In this document: positions 10,545 to 20,947 of the stretch, one piece after another
Layout: each line of letters starts with the position of its first letter
Position numbering within the stretch: the first letter of the stretch is position 1
Source: Anadara kagoshimensis
Taxonomy: Eukaryota > Mollusca > Bivalvia > Arcoida > Arcidae
Direction of reading: 5' to 3'
DNA length: 64,000 nucleotides
Assembly (NCBI GenBank): GCA_021292105.1
Contig: CM037867.1
Span: 13,168,183-13,232,182 of the forward strand
The notes under the pieces: model-generated
Seen by the model: the letters and a program-made list of their open reading frames with translations, nothing else
What the model was told of the DNA's origin: nothing
Databases searched by the model: none
Position numbers and translations under genes: made by a program

Positions 10545-10660
10545 TTAATTGTGAATGGGGCCCAATATCCACCCCAAATATGGTCCACCTGACTATTAGA
10601 AATCAAAAACAAACATACTAATCCACCTCCAAACCACAATCCAGAAGCATAATGTTAAAT
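10545..10660. repeat. Short dispersed repeat
   Basis: TGTGAATGGGGCCCAATATCCACCCCAAAxATGG has a diverged partner at 32886-32925 (TGTGAATGAGGCTCAATATTACACCCAAACATGG), showing an interspersed repeat of unknown class. Confidence 0.45.
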
Positions 10661-10665
10661 GACCT

Positions 10666-12101
10666 GGCCCCAGTTTCACAACCATTTATTCCTTAAGGGT
10701 CATCTAAGTAGGAAAATTCAAGTGAAAACCATTTCGTTGAAAAGCGTGAAATATGGGTATAATTATGAAATTACCTACACAAGTGTGGAGATTTTTAAAT
10801 AAAAATACAGAAGGAAGTGATAATTTAAGAAATTTCAAAATATTTGTTGCATGTTTTTATAAAAATTGTACAAAAATACACGTGTTGGGGAAAATAGCTT
10901 ACACCTTGTATAACGAATTGATTTTAAAAAATGAAAAGATATTAAGATAGTCAACGTCATAGAGCAGTGCAAAGGGGGTAGAGTTTGTTAAAGAAATACG
11001 AGGTTTTTGAAAAATCGATAATTTACGGTTGAGGTTATCTACGATTTATTTTCCTTTTAAAAATGCGTGTACCAGGCGTGATATTTATATTCTAAGGCCA
11101 CTACTAATCCAAAATACAACAATTCACTAAAAGTGCACGGTCACACAATACTGTTCTATTTAAATCGAGGTAAATATTGTTTGGTTTCAACATTGTTGAA
11201 CTATATAAAGCCGAATATGCCTCAGCAATAATCAAGTAATATTCAAACTTAGCTTTTATAATCTTCCCTTGGATCGTTGGTAGCCTTAGAACGCCTTAGA
11301 ACATCAACTATCACGCCTGGTACACGCATTTTTAAAAGGAAAACGAAACATAAAAAACCTCAACCGTAAATTGTCGAGTTTTCAAAAACCGCGTATTTCT
11401 TTAACAAACTCTACCCCCTTTGCACTGCTCTATGACGTTGATTATCTTAATATCTTTTCATTTTTTTAAAATCAATTCGTATACAAGGTGTAAGCTATTT
11501 TCCCCAACACGTGATTTTTGCACAATTTTCTTTAAAAAATGCAAAAATATTTAAATTTCTTAAATTATCAATTCCTACTTTATTTTTAATTATAAATCTT
11601 TACACTTTTGTAGGTAATTTCATAATTATAACCCTCTTTCACGCTTTTGAACCAAATGGTTTTCACTTGAATTTTCCTACTTAAATGACCCTTAAGTTAA
11701 ATTTAGCAAATTTTGGTAATCTCTTTTTGGAACTACTAATGAATATTTTTGTCAAAACTAAATGCAGATGTTTTAATCTTGAGGTAATCTTAAAAATAAC
11801 ACCTTAAATTCTCGAATATCTTGCAAATTAACAAAATTATGAAGATTTGAAATTTTGCAAGATTTAAGTTAAGAAAGGAATGATTGTGAAACCTTTTGGT
11901 AATCTCTTTTTGAAACCGCTGATGAATTTTTTGTCAAAACTAAATACAAATGTTTAATTCTAGCAATTATCTTAAAATTGACACCTTAAAAAAAAAAGTT
12001 CCTGAATATCTTCAAAATTAACAAAATTATAAAGATTTGAAATTTTGTAAGATGTAAGTTAAGGAAAATCCTAGCTAAGGAATGATTGTGAAACTGGGAC
12101 C
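10666..12101. mobile_element. MITE F, enlarged by an internal foldback insertion
   Basis: Outer ends GGCCCCAGTTTCACAA (10666) and TTGTGAAACTGGGACC (to 12101) are inverted repeats. The family interior (GCAAATTTTGGTAATCTCTTTTTGG, ACACCTTAAATTC, GATTTGAAATTTTG) is present at 11697-11892 and again at 11893-12101, so the right part is tandemly duplicated. Simple copies of about 220-250 bp are at 17963 and 61815. The foldback element at 10697-11691 accounts for the extra kilobase. Confidence 0.75.
10697..11691. mobile_element. Foldback element with ~385-bp inverted arms, TTAA site
   Basis: The left arm, 10697 to about 11081, is the inverted complement of about 11307-11691 with scattered substitutions and small indels. 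Landmarks: GGGTCAT..TAAGTAGGAAAATTC at the outer end, GGTGTAAGCTATTTTCCCC in the middle, GCGTGTACCAGGCGTGATA at the inner end. A loop of about 225 bp separates the arms. TTAA sits at 10693-10696 and 11692-11695, a piggyBac-type duplication. No long reading frame, so non-autonomous. Confidence 0.85.
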
Positions 12102-12341
12102 TGTCAACATTTTTTAATCCTCTTAAATATTTTGGGTATTATTTTAGTCTTGTATTTTAGACCACTTGTAAATTCTACTAACTTCTAAGTGATATTTTTA
12201 CTTCTGTATGTTAGTTTTTTGTCATGCTTTAGGAATGCTTATCTGAATTGTCATGGAGGGTTAATATATGAGGTGAGAGAAATGAAATTCAAGTAAACGA
12301 GAATAAAAAAAAACCATATGTAACATATACTTCATATAGAT

Positions 12342-13575
12342 AAACTCAAGATCTTAATGTGCGGCTCTTGAAGGTGGTAAAATAAAGACCAACCTTTGTA
12401 TGCTTCTTAAAGTAATCTTTTAATGTGTGGGTTTTGAAGGGGTGTGTGTAGTGTAAAATAAGGACCATCCTTGTATGATAAACTCGAGATCTGTTAATGT
12501 GGCTCTTGAAGGCGGTAAAATAAAGACCACAACCTTGTATGCTTCTTGAAGTAATCTTTTAATGTGTGGCTTTTGAAGGTGGTGTAGTGTAAAATAAGGA
12601 CCATCTGTATATAAACTCAAGATCTGTTAATGTGCGGCTCTTGAAGGCGGTAAAATAAAGACCAACCTTGTATGCTTCTTGAAGTAATTTTAATGTGTGG
12701 CTTTTGAAGGTGGTGTAGTGTAAAATAAGGACCATCCTTGTATGATAAACTCAAGATCTGTTAATGTGTGGCTCTTGAAGGCGGTAAAATAAAGACCAAC
12801 CTTGTATGCTTCTTGAAGTAATCTTTTAATGTGTAGCTTTTGAAGGTGGTGTAGTGTAAAATAAGGACCATCCTTGTATGATAAACTCAAGATCTGTTAA
12901 TGTGGCTCTTGAAGGCGGTAAAATAAAGACCAACTTTGTATGCTTCTTGAAGTAATCTTTTAATGTGTAGCTTTTGAAGGTGGTGTAGTGTAAAATAAGG
13001 ACCATCCTTGTATGATAAACTCAAGATCTGTTAATGTGCGGCTCTTGAAGGCGGTAAAATAAAGACCAACCTTGTATGCTTCTTGAAGTAATCTTTTAAT
13101 GTGTAGCTTTTGAAGGTGGTGTAGTGTAAAATAAGGACCATCCTTGTATGATAAACTCAAGATCTGTTAATGTGTGGCTCTTGAAGGCGGTAAAATAAAG
13201 ACCAACCTTGTATGCTTCTTGAAGTAATCTTTTAATGTGTAGCTTTTGAAGGTGGTGTAGTGTAAAATAAGGACCATCCTTGTATGATAAACTCAAGATC
13301 TGTTAATGTGTGGCTCTTGAAGGCGGTAAAATAAAGACCAACTTTGTATGCTTCTTGAAGTAATCTTTTAATGTATGGCTTTTGAAGATGGTGTAGTGTA
13401 AAATAAGGACCATCCTTGTATGATAAACTCAAGATCTGTTAATGTGCGGCTCTTGAAGGCGGTAAAATAAAGACCAACCTTTGTATGCTTCTTGAAGTAA
13501 TCTTTTAATGTGTGGCTTTTGAAGGTGGTGTAGTGTAAAATAAGGACCATCCTTGTATGATAAACTCAAGATCTG
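12342..13575. repeat. Satellite with 136-bp dimeric unit
   Basis: The repeat is a dimer of two related monomers of about 65 and 71 bp. One has GGCTCTTGAAGGCGGTAAAA and TATGCTTCTTGAAGTAATC. The other has GCTTTTGAAGGTGGTGTAG and TTGTATGATAAACTCAAG. They alternate with a 136-bp period for about nine dimers. The identical-looking minus-strand frames of 66 codons every 136 bp are periodic artefacts. Strong homogeneity suggests recent unequal exchange or rolling amplification. Confidence 0.93.
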
Positions 13576-14170
13576 TTAATATGTGGCTCTTGAAGGCGGC
13601 ATACTGTAAAATAAGGACCAACTTTGTATGTTAATGGAAGTATGAAAAACTCAAAATCTTTTAATGTGCGGCTCTTGAAGGCGGTGTAGTGTAAAATAAG
13701 GACCAACCTTGTATGTTAATGGAAGTATGAAAAACTCAAGATCTTTTAATGTGCGGCTCTTGAAGGTGGTGTAGTGTAAAATAAGGACCAACCTTGTATG
13801 TTAATGGAAGTATGAAAAACTCAAGATCTTTTAATGTGCGGCTCTTGAAGGTAGTGTAGTGTAAAATAAGGACCAACCTTGTATGTTAATGGAAGTATAA
13901 AAACTCAAGATCTGTTAATATGTGGCACTTGAAGGCAGCATGTAAAATAAGGACCAACCTTGTATGCTTAACCTCAAGATCTTTTAATGTGCGGCTCTTG
14001 AAGACGGCATGTAAAATAAAGACCAACCTTGTATGCTTAAACTCAAGATCTTTTAATGTTCCGTGCTTAAAGGTGGCATAGTGTAAAATAAAGACCAACC
14101 TTGTATGATAAACTCAAGATCATTTAATGTGTGGCTCTTGAAGGTGGTATAGTGTAATATAAGGAACAAC
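13576..14170. repeat. Satellite continuation: ~85-bp then ~70-bp monomers
   Basis: The two-monomer alternation ends here. Units of about 85 bp gain GTTAATGGAAGTATGAAAAAC (three to four copies to about 13910), then shorter units of about 70 bp follow (TATGCTTAAxCTCAAGATC) to about 14170. Units are more diverged than in the dimer block, as expected at an array edge. Confidence 0.85.
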
Positions 14171-14187
14171 TTTTGCATGTGTTTTCA

Positions 14188-14258
14188 TATGGTGTAGTGG
14201 TTAGTATTCTTGCCTTTAACCACTATGATAGGGGTTCTGTTCCCAGTTTTCCATGTGA
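14188..14258 (+). mobile_element. tRNA-like SINE head
   Basis: TGGTGTAGTGGTTAGTATTC (box A-like) is followed after normal spacing by GGGGTTCTGTTCCC (box B-like). The pattern resembles tRNA-Glu-type heads. No clear body follows because MITE E is inserted at 14264. Confidence 0.55.
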
Positions 14259-14263
14259 AAATA

Positions 14264-14450
14264 CAGTAAAACCTCGTTATAATGCCCCTCGATAACTTTG
14301 CCACCTCACTTATCACCATACTATTTTGAATTCCCAAAATCCATTTTGTTTATGTTTTTCATTATCCGCCTCCCCCGATTTATTGCCAAACCCCTTTATA
14401 ACGCCGAAGTTTGACTGAACAAATGGTAGTGATGAATCAAGGTTTTACTG
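14264..14450 (+). mobile_element. MITE E, complete, TA-flanked
   Basis: The element is 187 bp, CAGTAAAACCTCG to AGGTTTTACTG, TA at 14262-14263 and 14451-14452. Closely matches the copy at 8806, including GTTTATGTTTTTC and TATCCGCCTCCCCC. Confidence 0.88.
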
Positions 14451-14465
14451 TATATATCCTTTGAC

Positions 14466-14533
14466 TTGGAAATATCATATTAATGTATGGCACCTGAGGG
14501 TGGTGTAATGTAAAATAAAGATTTTGCATGCTT
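14466..14533. repeat. Outlying satellite monomer
   Basis: TTAATGTATGGCACCTGAGGGTGGTGTAATGTAAAATAAAG is a diverged monomer of the 12.3-14.2 kb satellite. It was cut off from the array by the tRNA-like head and MITE E. Confidence 0.7.
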
Positions 14534-14565
14534 TGTCATTAACAAAATGAGTGATAATGTGGTGC

Positions 14566-14838
14566 TGCTGGTGCATTCACCACTATGGTTGCTTCGTATT
14601 TGTGAGGTTAGAGTTCAAACCCAGGTTTGTTTCTGACCAAGTCTGAAGAATACATGGTGACTGTTCTCTTGCCAAACATTCAGCATTTCATTCAAAAGAT
14701 CAATAAATCTGATAATCATGGTAGGCATGGTATGCTAAAGAACCTTCCCTGTATATTTCCCTGAGCATACTGGAAATTAAAAAAATTCTGCCACTCAATA
14801 TAAGTGAATGTTCTTTACTGGGAAGTAAAACCTCATTC
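14566..14838 (+). mobile_element. SINE A, diverged full-length copy
   Basis: CACCACTATGGTTGC head, GAGTTCAAACCCAGG as box B, then GACCAAGTCTGAAG, CCAAACATTCAGCATT, GGTAGGCATGGTATGCTAAAGAACC and AATATAAGTGAATGTTC with AAACCTCATTCAATC at the 3' end. Box A has decayed. This copy uses GGTATGCTAAAGAACC, marking a subfamily different from the 3025 copy. Confidence 0.72.
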
Positions 14839-14849
14839 AATCTATCATT

Positions 14850-14960
14850 TACCCATGTGGTGCAGTTGTTAGCATTCTTTCCTATTAGGCTTTGATTTTC
14901 AGTGCAGTATATGGTAAGGTGTTGGATCGACTGCTTGAACACTTGGGTTTTGCACTGGGT
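14850..14960 (+). mobile_element. tRNA-like SINE head, decayed
   Basis: ATGTGGTGCAGTTGTTAGCATTC resembles a box A region. TTGGATCGACTGCTTGAAC-type sequence follows without a clean box B. The 80-codon minus frame across it is not supported. Confidence 0.35.
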
Positions 14961-15094
14961 CCTTCGGTTCTTTGGTAGAAATATCTCTAACTGATAACTG
15001 CTATATATCTAGACTTGGTTAAAGCATTTGCAGGCTTTAAATTATCTATACCAAAACTCTTTGGCTTAGAATTTAATTAGGAAAGTTTTAAAAC

Positions 15095-15190
15095 TCGGTG
15101 GCCAAGTGGTTTAATCATCAGCCTTCAAACTTGTGGCATTTTACCACTGTGGGATGGATTCCATTTTGCTGTGAGAATAATAGAAACTGC
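15095..15190 (+). mobile_element. SINE C/B-type tRNA-like head
   Basis: GGTGGCCAAGTGGTTTAATC..AGCCTTCAAACTTG, then CACTGTGGGATGGATTCC as a degraded box B. The sequence then runs into a 37-bp array rather than a SINE body. Confidence 0.55.
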
Positions 15191-15199
15191 CATTGCTTT

Positions 15200-15345
15200 G
15201 CAGTAAGACATCAAAATCCCAACCGGGGGGTGCTTGCAGTAAGACATAAAAATCCCAACCGGAGGGGTGCTTGCAGTAAGACATCAAAATCCCAACCGGA
15301 GGGGTGCTTGCAGTAAGACATCAAAATCCCAACCGGAGGGGTGAA
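15200..15345. repeat. 37-bp tandem repeat, 4 copies
   Basis: Four units each contain AAAATCCCAACCGGAGGGGTG and GCAGTAAGACAT. Copies 2-4 are almost identical and copy 1 has GGGGGG in place of GAGGGG. The frames seen here on both strands reflect the repeat. Confidence 0.95.
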
Positions 15346-15778
15346 AAAAATCTTAAGCCCCCGATAGTTCAGATTGTTATGTCTCCACAACCTTCTCCCA
15401 CATCCAATATAAATAAAGTACACTGTTTGCATTTTGAATAAATGTCATCACAATTGAATTTTTTTACATGACATTTGAAGTGATTTTTGAAATCCTTGCA
15501 TGTATATCTTGTCTTTACCCTAGGGTAAGACAAAAAACTTTCTACAGATAAAATAGAGAATTTTCTTGTCAAATGTTGCATGGAGAAATAGTTTTCCTTG
15601 TCATCATATGCCTCTGTTGACTCTGTACCAGTATGATGGACTGAGTGGTCTGTTATGGTTATATATGGTATTGTAGGTAAGTGTATTAGCACTCAACAGC
15701 CATACACCGCAAGTATACACTACTCAAACCAGACTGTAAAACATTTCACCAAAACTCCATACCACATGAACTTAAATG

Positions 15779-16065
15779 GGCAGACATGGCCGAGTGGTAT
15801 TGTCATGCGGGGCCTCGTAGTTCACCTGGTCACTGGGCATCACAATGACTAGGTTTGAACCCCAGATTCTAGTGTGAGAAAGTTTGTTAGTTTGCTTACC
15901 AAAGGTCTGTAGTTTTCTCCTGACACTCCAATTTCCTCCACAATACCTTAACTGACTGCCTTGGTATAAATAAGATTCTTAACCACTGCATAAAACTGGA
16001 TTAAACCACTTTAATCCACTGTTACTGTCATGCATTACATGCACTCGCAGTTGCATTCAACCAAC
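15779..16065 (+). mobile_element. SINE C, full head
   Basis: GGGCAGACATGGCCGAGTGG box A, GGTTTGAACCCCAG box B, AGTGTGAGAAAGTTTG, TTAGTTTGCTTACCAAAGG, CCTGACACTCCAATTTCCTCC, CTTAACTGACTGCC. The tail region has TTAATCCACTGTTAC and ends near GCATTCAACCAACC, a CAAC-type tail like SINE B. This copy may be a B/C mosaic. Confidence 0.75.
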
Positions 16066-16371
16066 CATTACGTTAAGAAAGCACATGTTTGACATCACGC
16101 ATGTTTTATTGCGGAGCTAGCAGATTACATAATTAACATTATCTTAGTTATACTCATCAAATAATTTAATTCCGAGATACAGATTGACAGAGTCTGATAA
16201 ACTCTTGTTGATCTTTTAAACACTTTAAATTTTATTAAGGATTTAAAATGAGGTCAGAAACAGACAGCATTCTGTCTGGTGTTTTGGAACTGCAAGATAC
16301 GAACATCTACAACTGGTCGAAATTTAAAGATTTTAAATAGCATGCATTAAGCATTTTATCTTCTGAGTTTT

Positions 16372-16642
16372 ACCACTATGGTAGCTTGGTTGGTAGCATG
16401 TTCACATCCTATGTGGAGGTTGTGGGTTTGAACTTCAGCTGGGTCTGACCAAGACTCGAAAAAAGGTACAGACTGTTCTATGCAGGGAGGATTTTTAATG
16501 TGCTTTCACAGAACCTGTGATGTCGAGTGTTTGGTGAAAGAACAGTCACTACCTATTTTCAAGTCTTGGTTACACATGGACAGGGTTTGAACTATGACCT
16601 ACACATTGAGTAAGCATTTATCAACTGAGTTCCGATAGTGGT
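16372..16642. mobile_element. Two SINE A heads in inverted orientation
   Basis: A + strand head (ACCACTATGGTAGCTTGG, box B GGGTTTGAACTTC) at 16372-16490 faces a minus-strand head (box B region GGGTTTGAACTATGACC; end CCGATAGTGGT) at 16510-16642. The pair forms a hairpin of about 120-bp arms. A secondary insertion or a rearranged dimer could give this. Confidence 0.7.
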
Positions 16643-17045
16643 TCAGATTTAACTACAGAGAGGTGCAAGAAGTATTTGGAGACTTTATAAAATCCTCTTT
16701 GTTTCACATAAAACCATATATTTAAAAAAAAGTTCTGAAAAACTAATTTCTTGGTCAATTCCATGAAAGCATACGGTTTGACAAGGGTCAACAACCTTTC
16801 ATGAACATTTCAAATGAGAAAAAAAATTGAGTTATCTCCCTTTAAACAATAGGAAAATTATTATTTCATTGATTCAATGTAGGTTTGTTTACTAGGCAAG
16901 ATTATGTAATTTATATTGAAACACAGCCAGCTTTTAGCAAAGTTGCAGAAATTTATATCTTGTGCAATTTATCTATGGCAATTAATGAACAGTGTGATTT
17001 CTTATTCATTAATTTTGCCTCTGTAACTGGAAGTGAAAATTCAGA
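16643..17045. other. No feature recognised
   Basis: AT-rich sequence. The 64-codon frame at 16885-17079 lacks recognisable composition or splice context, and its 3' end overlaps a tRNA-like repeat, so I do not call it a gene. Confidence 0.3.
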
Positions 17046-17125
17046 GAATAAGCCAGGATTGAACCAGGTAACTGTCTGATACTAGTGGGTTGCACTTCCA
17101 ACTGAGCTACCCATCCACTTATAGA
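17046..17125 (-). mobile_element. tRNA-like SINE head, reverse
   Basis: On the minus strand: GGGTAGCTCAGTTGG (box A) then GGTTCAATCCTGG (box B) with tRNA-like spacing. It resembles the tRNA-like segments at 41.5-42.0 kb. Confidence 0.6.
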
Positions 17126-17236
17126 GCCCATTTCTCCACACTTCTTTCACAGACACTTGTTTTAGTATAGGACTTCTTTTGAATCTATGTTGTCTTGGTA
17201 CTGGTCATTGGTTTATCAAAACCACCCCTAACTTTC

Positions 17237-17468
17237 AGAATGGCACCAGTGGCAGAGTACTGTAAAGTGCAGGTTTATGGTGGCAGCGCCTCTCCCAGCC
17301 TAGGTTTCGATCCCACTCCAGACAGATCCTAGTATGAGAAAGTTTGTCAGTTTGCTTGTCAAAGGTAAGTATTTTCTGGACACTTTTGATTTCCTTTACC
17401 ATCAATGAACTGACTACGTAGATATAAGTTTCTTGACAGAACATAAAACTCCTCTCCATTCCACTCCA
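17237..17468 (+). mobile_element. SINE C
   Basis: TGGCACCAGTGGCAGAGTAC head, GGTTTCGATCCCACTCCAG box B, AGTATGAGAAAGTTTGTCAG, GGACACTTTTGATTTCC, AACTGACTACGTAGATATAAG, CTTGACAGAACATAAAAC and a CTCCTCTCCATTCCACTCC tail. The minus frame 17235-17459 is fortuitous. Confidence 0.75.
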
Positions 17469-17962
17469 TTCATTTCTAAATCTGAAGTGCTTAATGAAAA
17501 ACTCATTACCTGTTTTAGGTACATCACCTAATATGTAACTGGTGACATCCCAATATAAGTGAAATATAAATGATCCCTAAATTTAAAATGGATCAATCCA
17601 CTTGGTTAAAATTGGACCATACCACTGAACTATATTAGGTAAATTTTAGTGGAAACCTGATACACCTGGTTATATAAGTAATATATGCGTGATCAGTGAT
17701 TATTAACACCTTGATGTCAGTGTGACCTTTTGACCTCGCATACAATATTTTTACCTGTTTGAGATGTTGTACCATGAATGTATAAATCTTTCATTCATGC
17801 ATAAACTAAGATAGTTGTGACATGAACTTAGGAAACCACTTAATATTGATGGGTTTTTCTTGGGTGTGATTTACGCTTTTCATTTTTTGAGATGAAATCA
17901 GAAAAGGCACTGGTATATAAATAATTTCTCCATTGTAGTATAATATACAAATTAACTGAACA

Positions 17963-18182
17963 GGTCCCAATCCTTTACTTATACTTTTCTTAACAGAAAT
18001 TAAGCAAATTTTGACAATCTCTTTTGGAATTGTGAATAAATGTCTTTGTCAAAAATAAATACAGATATTATAATTTTGAAATGATCTTTGACACCTTAAA
18101 TTCCTTAATATCTTAACAATTGTTAAAATTATTGCATTTTGCCAGATTTAAGAACTTTAAGAGAAGATTGTGAAACTGGACC
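17963..18182. mobile_element. MITE F, simple copy
   Basis: Left end GGTCCCAATCC and right end GATTGTGAAACTGGACCC. The interior AGCAAATTTTGACAATCTC and CACCTTAAATTCCTTAATATC matches the large copy at 10666. No reading frame. Confidence 0.7.
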
Positions 18183-18277
18183 CAGAGCTAAGTGCATGTA
18201 TGCAAAAAATATGGAATTGTTTGTTTCTGGCTTTAGCTTTCTGAAAACGTTTGTCCCAAGCCAATTTGCTTAATCCT

Positions 18278-18560
18278 CTGTAACAGGAAATGGAAAATGC
18301 AGGTTCTTTATCATGTTTCAAACAAAGGATCTCCTTATAATAGCAGCATACACTGCTGGTTGAGCTAATGGAAAATCTGTTGAGCCAGTTGGATATCTCT
18401 GTGTAACAGGAAAGGAAAGATGCTGAGGTGAAACCAAGTCTGAAACAAAGGACCTTCTTATACTAGCAACATACACTGCTAATTGAGCTAGTTGAACATC
18501 TTCCACCAGGGAAGTGAGTCCAGGCAAGCACCTCCTGCCCACCACATGTGATATAAAAAT
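18278..18560 (-). repeat. Two-copy duplication of a tRNA-like repeat
   Basis: The first copy (TGTAACAGGAAATGGAAAATGC..AAACAAAGGATCTCC..CAGCATACACTGCTGG) is repeated from about 18400 (..AAACAAAGGACCTTC..CAACATACACTGCTAA). On the minus strand TAGCTCAATTAGCAG resembles box A. It ends in ACCAGGGAAGTGAGTCC, the motif shared with 8690. The 85-codon minus frame spans both copies and is not trusted. Confidence 0.5.
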
Positions 18561-18966
18561 TGTAAACAATTTCAACTAATTCTTGTTGCTAAGCTTAGAT
18601 CAATAGGATAAACAGAAAAACAAAAAGAATTTTGTCTTAGTCTCTCTAAAAATTTCTTGTGAATATTTGCACTCTGCGACTTGTGTAATATTTTATGCCA
18701 TGTGATGAAGAAATAATCTCCTATGCATTTATTATGTAATTTACTAACAAAAACACCCAGGGAATTTGTTATATCAGGTGTTCTTTAAATTGGTGAAATG
18801 AAGCATGGTCGAATTAGAAGTAGGGTTGGTTTGACTTGGCATGCACTTCCTAAAGAATATCTTGTATTTCTTTAGTGCAATACTGTTTTAATCATCTCTT
18901 TATTACCAGTATTTGGCTGGACTTGCTTGAAAAAGCAGAATTTTAGACAGACAGTACTTTTTCGAA

Positions 18967-19222
18967 TTACCACTACAGTAGATTAGTTGGTAGAGTGCTC
19001 TCTTAGTATGTGCAGGTTGTAGGTTTAAGTCCTGGCCGGATCTAACAAGACTTGCAAATAGGTAGTAACTGTTCATTCCCAAAGCACATGGCACTAAGTT
19101 AGAATTCAAAGTCACAGGGTCCTGAATACACTGTAAAGGTAAAACTTTCTGCCAGTTCACCTATAGCTGATGATGTCTCGATATAAGTGAAATATTCTTG
19201 ACTGAAACAAAAACTCCATTTA
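18967..19222 (+). mobile_element. SINE A
   Basis: ACCACTACAGTAGATTAGTTGG (box A with GATTAG), GTAGGTTTAAGTCCTGGCC (box B), GTTCATTCCCAAAGCACATGGC, CTGATGATGTCTCGATATAAG and TTGACTG at the 3' end. The conserved GAACCCTGCTG stretch is replaced by CTGAATACACTGTAAAGG. Confidence 0.75.
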
Positions 19223-19319
19223 ATCAACCTTACCAATCTTTTTCAAATTGCTTGCTTTAGTAAAAACATGGAGAGAAAAATGCAGATCAGACTGGGGTTA
19301 AAACTGCAATCTTCCAATT

Positions 19320-19945
19320 TAATTATTATTATCCACCATCCACAATTCCTTTGTTGTTCAGAACTTACTGCCTCGATATAAGTGAAAGAATCTTGACTCT
19401 GGGCGTAAAATACCATTACTCCACTCCTCCACTCCCTGTGAGCTGAAGTGATGTAGAAAAAACCAATAAAATTTAATCATCATTATTTACTGTCCACAAC
19501 TTCACCTTTATACCAGTACCCAGAATTGACTGCTTCAATATAAGTAAAAGAATCTTGACTTGGCTGTAAAATACCATTACTTCACTCCATCATCCCAGAA
19601 CTGACTGACTTGATATAAGTAAAAGAATTTTGACGGAGGCATAAAACACCATTACTCCACTCCACCATCCCAGAACTGACTGACTTGATATAAGTAAAAG
19701 AATTTTGACAGAGGCATAAAACACCATTACTCCACTCCACCATCCCAGAACTGACTGACTTGATATAAGTAAAAGAATTTTGACGGAGGCATAAAACACC
19801 ATTACTGACTGACTTAATATAAGTGAAAGAATCTTGACTGGGGTGAAAACACCATTACCCCACTCCTCTACTCCATATGAGCTGAAGTGATGTGGAAAAA
19901 ACCACAAAATTTAATCATCATTATCCTCCATCCACAACTCCTTCT
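19320..19945. repeat. SINE C 3' module amplified in tandem
   Basis: ACTGACTGACTTGATATAAG with AATTTTGACGGAGGC and ACACCATTACTCCACTCC repeats at about 75 bp (starts near 19600, 19675, 19750, 19805). A larger unit with GAGCTGAAGTGATGT..AAATTTAATCATCATTAT occurs at about 19440 and 19870. Only the 3' part of SINE C is involved. The 105-codon minus frame at 19590-19907 reflects this periodicity. Confidence 0.85.
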
Positions 19946-20700
19946 TTTATACTCTAACGTTAAACTGAAGGTCAGCTGACATATAAATCATATTACTTGT
20001 CAAAAAAACACCAGCTACATAAATATTGCATTCATTTTATTTTTATATTCTATGTGGTGTAGATGGATTATTATTCTGTGATGTAGTTCTTTATATTGGA
20101 TATTTGATACTGGCGGTGAAATAGTAGAACTTAATTAAGCCAGGTATACCTGAAGAATTCTAATTGAGGGTAAATTGATAAATTTTAAATGATTTTTTTT
20201 ATATATAAAGGTATTTTGAGATGTATATAAATAATGATGCATGTATTTTAACCTACGGTCTTTATTTTGTAAATTGATTTTAAAAATAGTTTTGTTTACT
20301 GTTTTTCCCTTAAATTGGTGTTTTTAAGTGAAGTTTCTCTGATTTCTTGTAAAAAAAATGAGCATTTAAAAAAAATTAAATGTCCAAATTATAAAGATTC
20401 CAGCAAGCGAATTGTATGACCATTATGAACTAGTTTACATTTGAACAAAGAAATATAAAATGTACCGTAACCCATGTTATATTTAAGCATACTTGTTTTA
20501 GTGATTTTATTTTACAAAAGGAATTGGTCCAGTTTCATTTTAGCTCACAAACGTTTTGTGTGCATACAGAGACGCTTATAATTCTTGTACAGTTTTATTT
20601 TAGTGGAAAGGTCAGACAAGACAGCAAAACATGCCAAAATAAAACTGCCGGAAACATTTCCCAGTTAACAGTGCTAATTTTTTCTCACTTGTCAGTCAAC
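19946..20700. other. No feature recognised
   Basis: AT-rich DNA, T-tracts and short frames only. Confidence 0.3.
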
Positions 20701-20702
20701 AA

Positions 20703-20945
20703 TTTTAGCTCATCATAAACAGCTACATATAGTGTTACTTCATTTCTTCCACCAACATTTTGTCAGATACTTTTCTCAAAAACTCTCTAACAGATCTTTA
20801 TGAAACTTCACAGGAACAGTCTTAGGTTAGAGTAGATGTTCATTTTTGATCATGCACATGGTTGGGAAATCATGGATTTCCCAGTTGGGGTTCGTCTAGG
20901 GGACACTTTTAAAATGACATCCCATTTCAGATATAAATTGTTGTG
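20703..20945 (+). mobile_element. Fragment of an AGCTCA-type dispersed element
   Basis: TTTTAGCTCATCAT is followed by AAAACTCTCTAACAG..ATGAAACTTCACAGG and GGGAAATCATGGATTTCCC. The start and the phrase style resemble the 5' regions of the elements at 26537 and 29307. The 3' terminus is absent. Confidence 0.4.
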
Positions 20946-20947
20946 CT

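Noticed and set aside
12420..14098. Series of similar ~66-codon minus-strand frames
   Set aside because: They recur at the 136-bp satellite period and overlap each other. They are frame accidents of the repeat.
12342..14170. Centromeric satellite
   Set aside because: The array is under 2 kb and surrounded by ordinary dispersed repeats. Nothing here indicates centromere identity.
19590..19907. 105-codon minus-strand frame
   Set aside because: Lies wholly inside the tandem SINE C 3' module, with 25-residue internal periodicity matching 75 bp.
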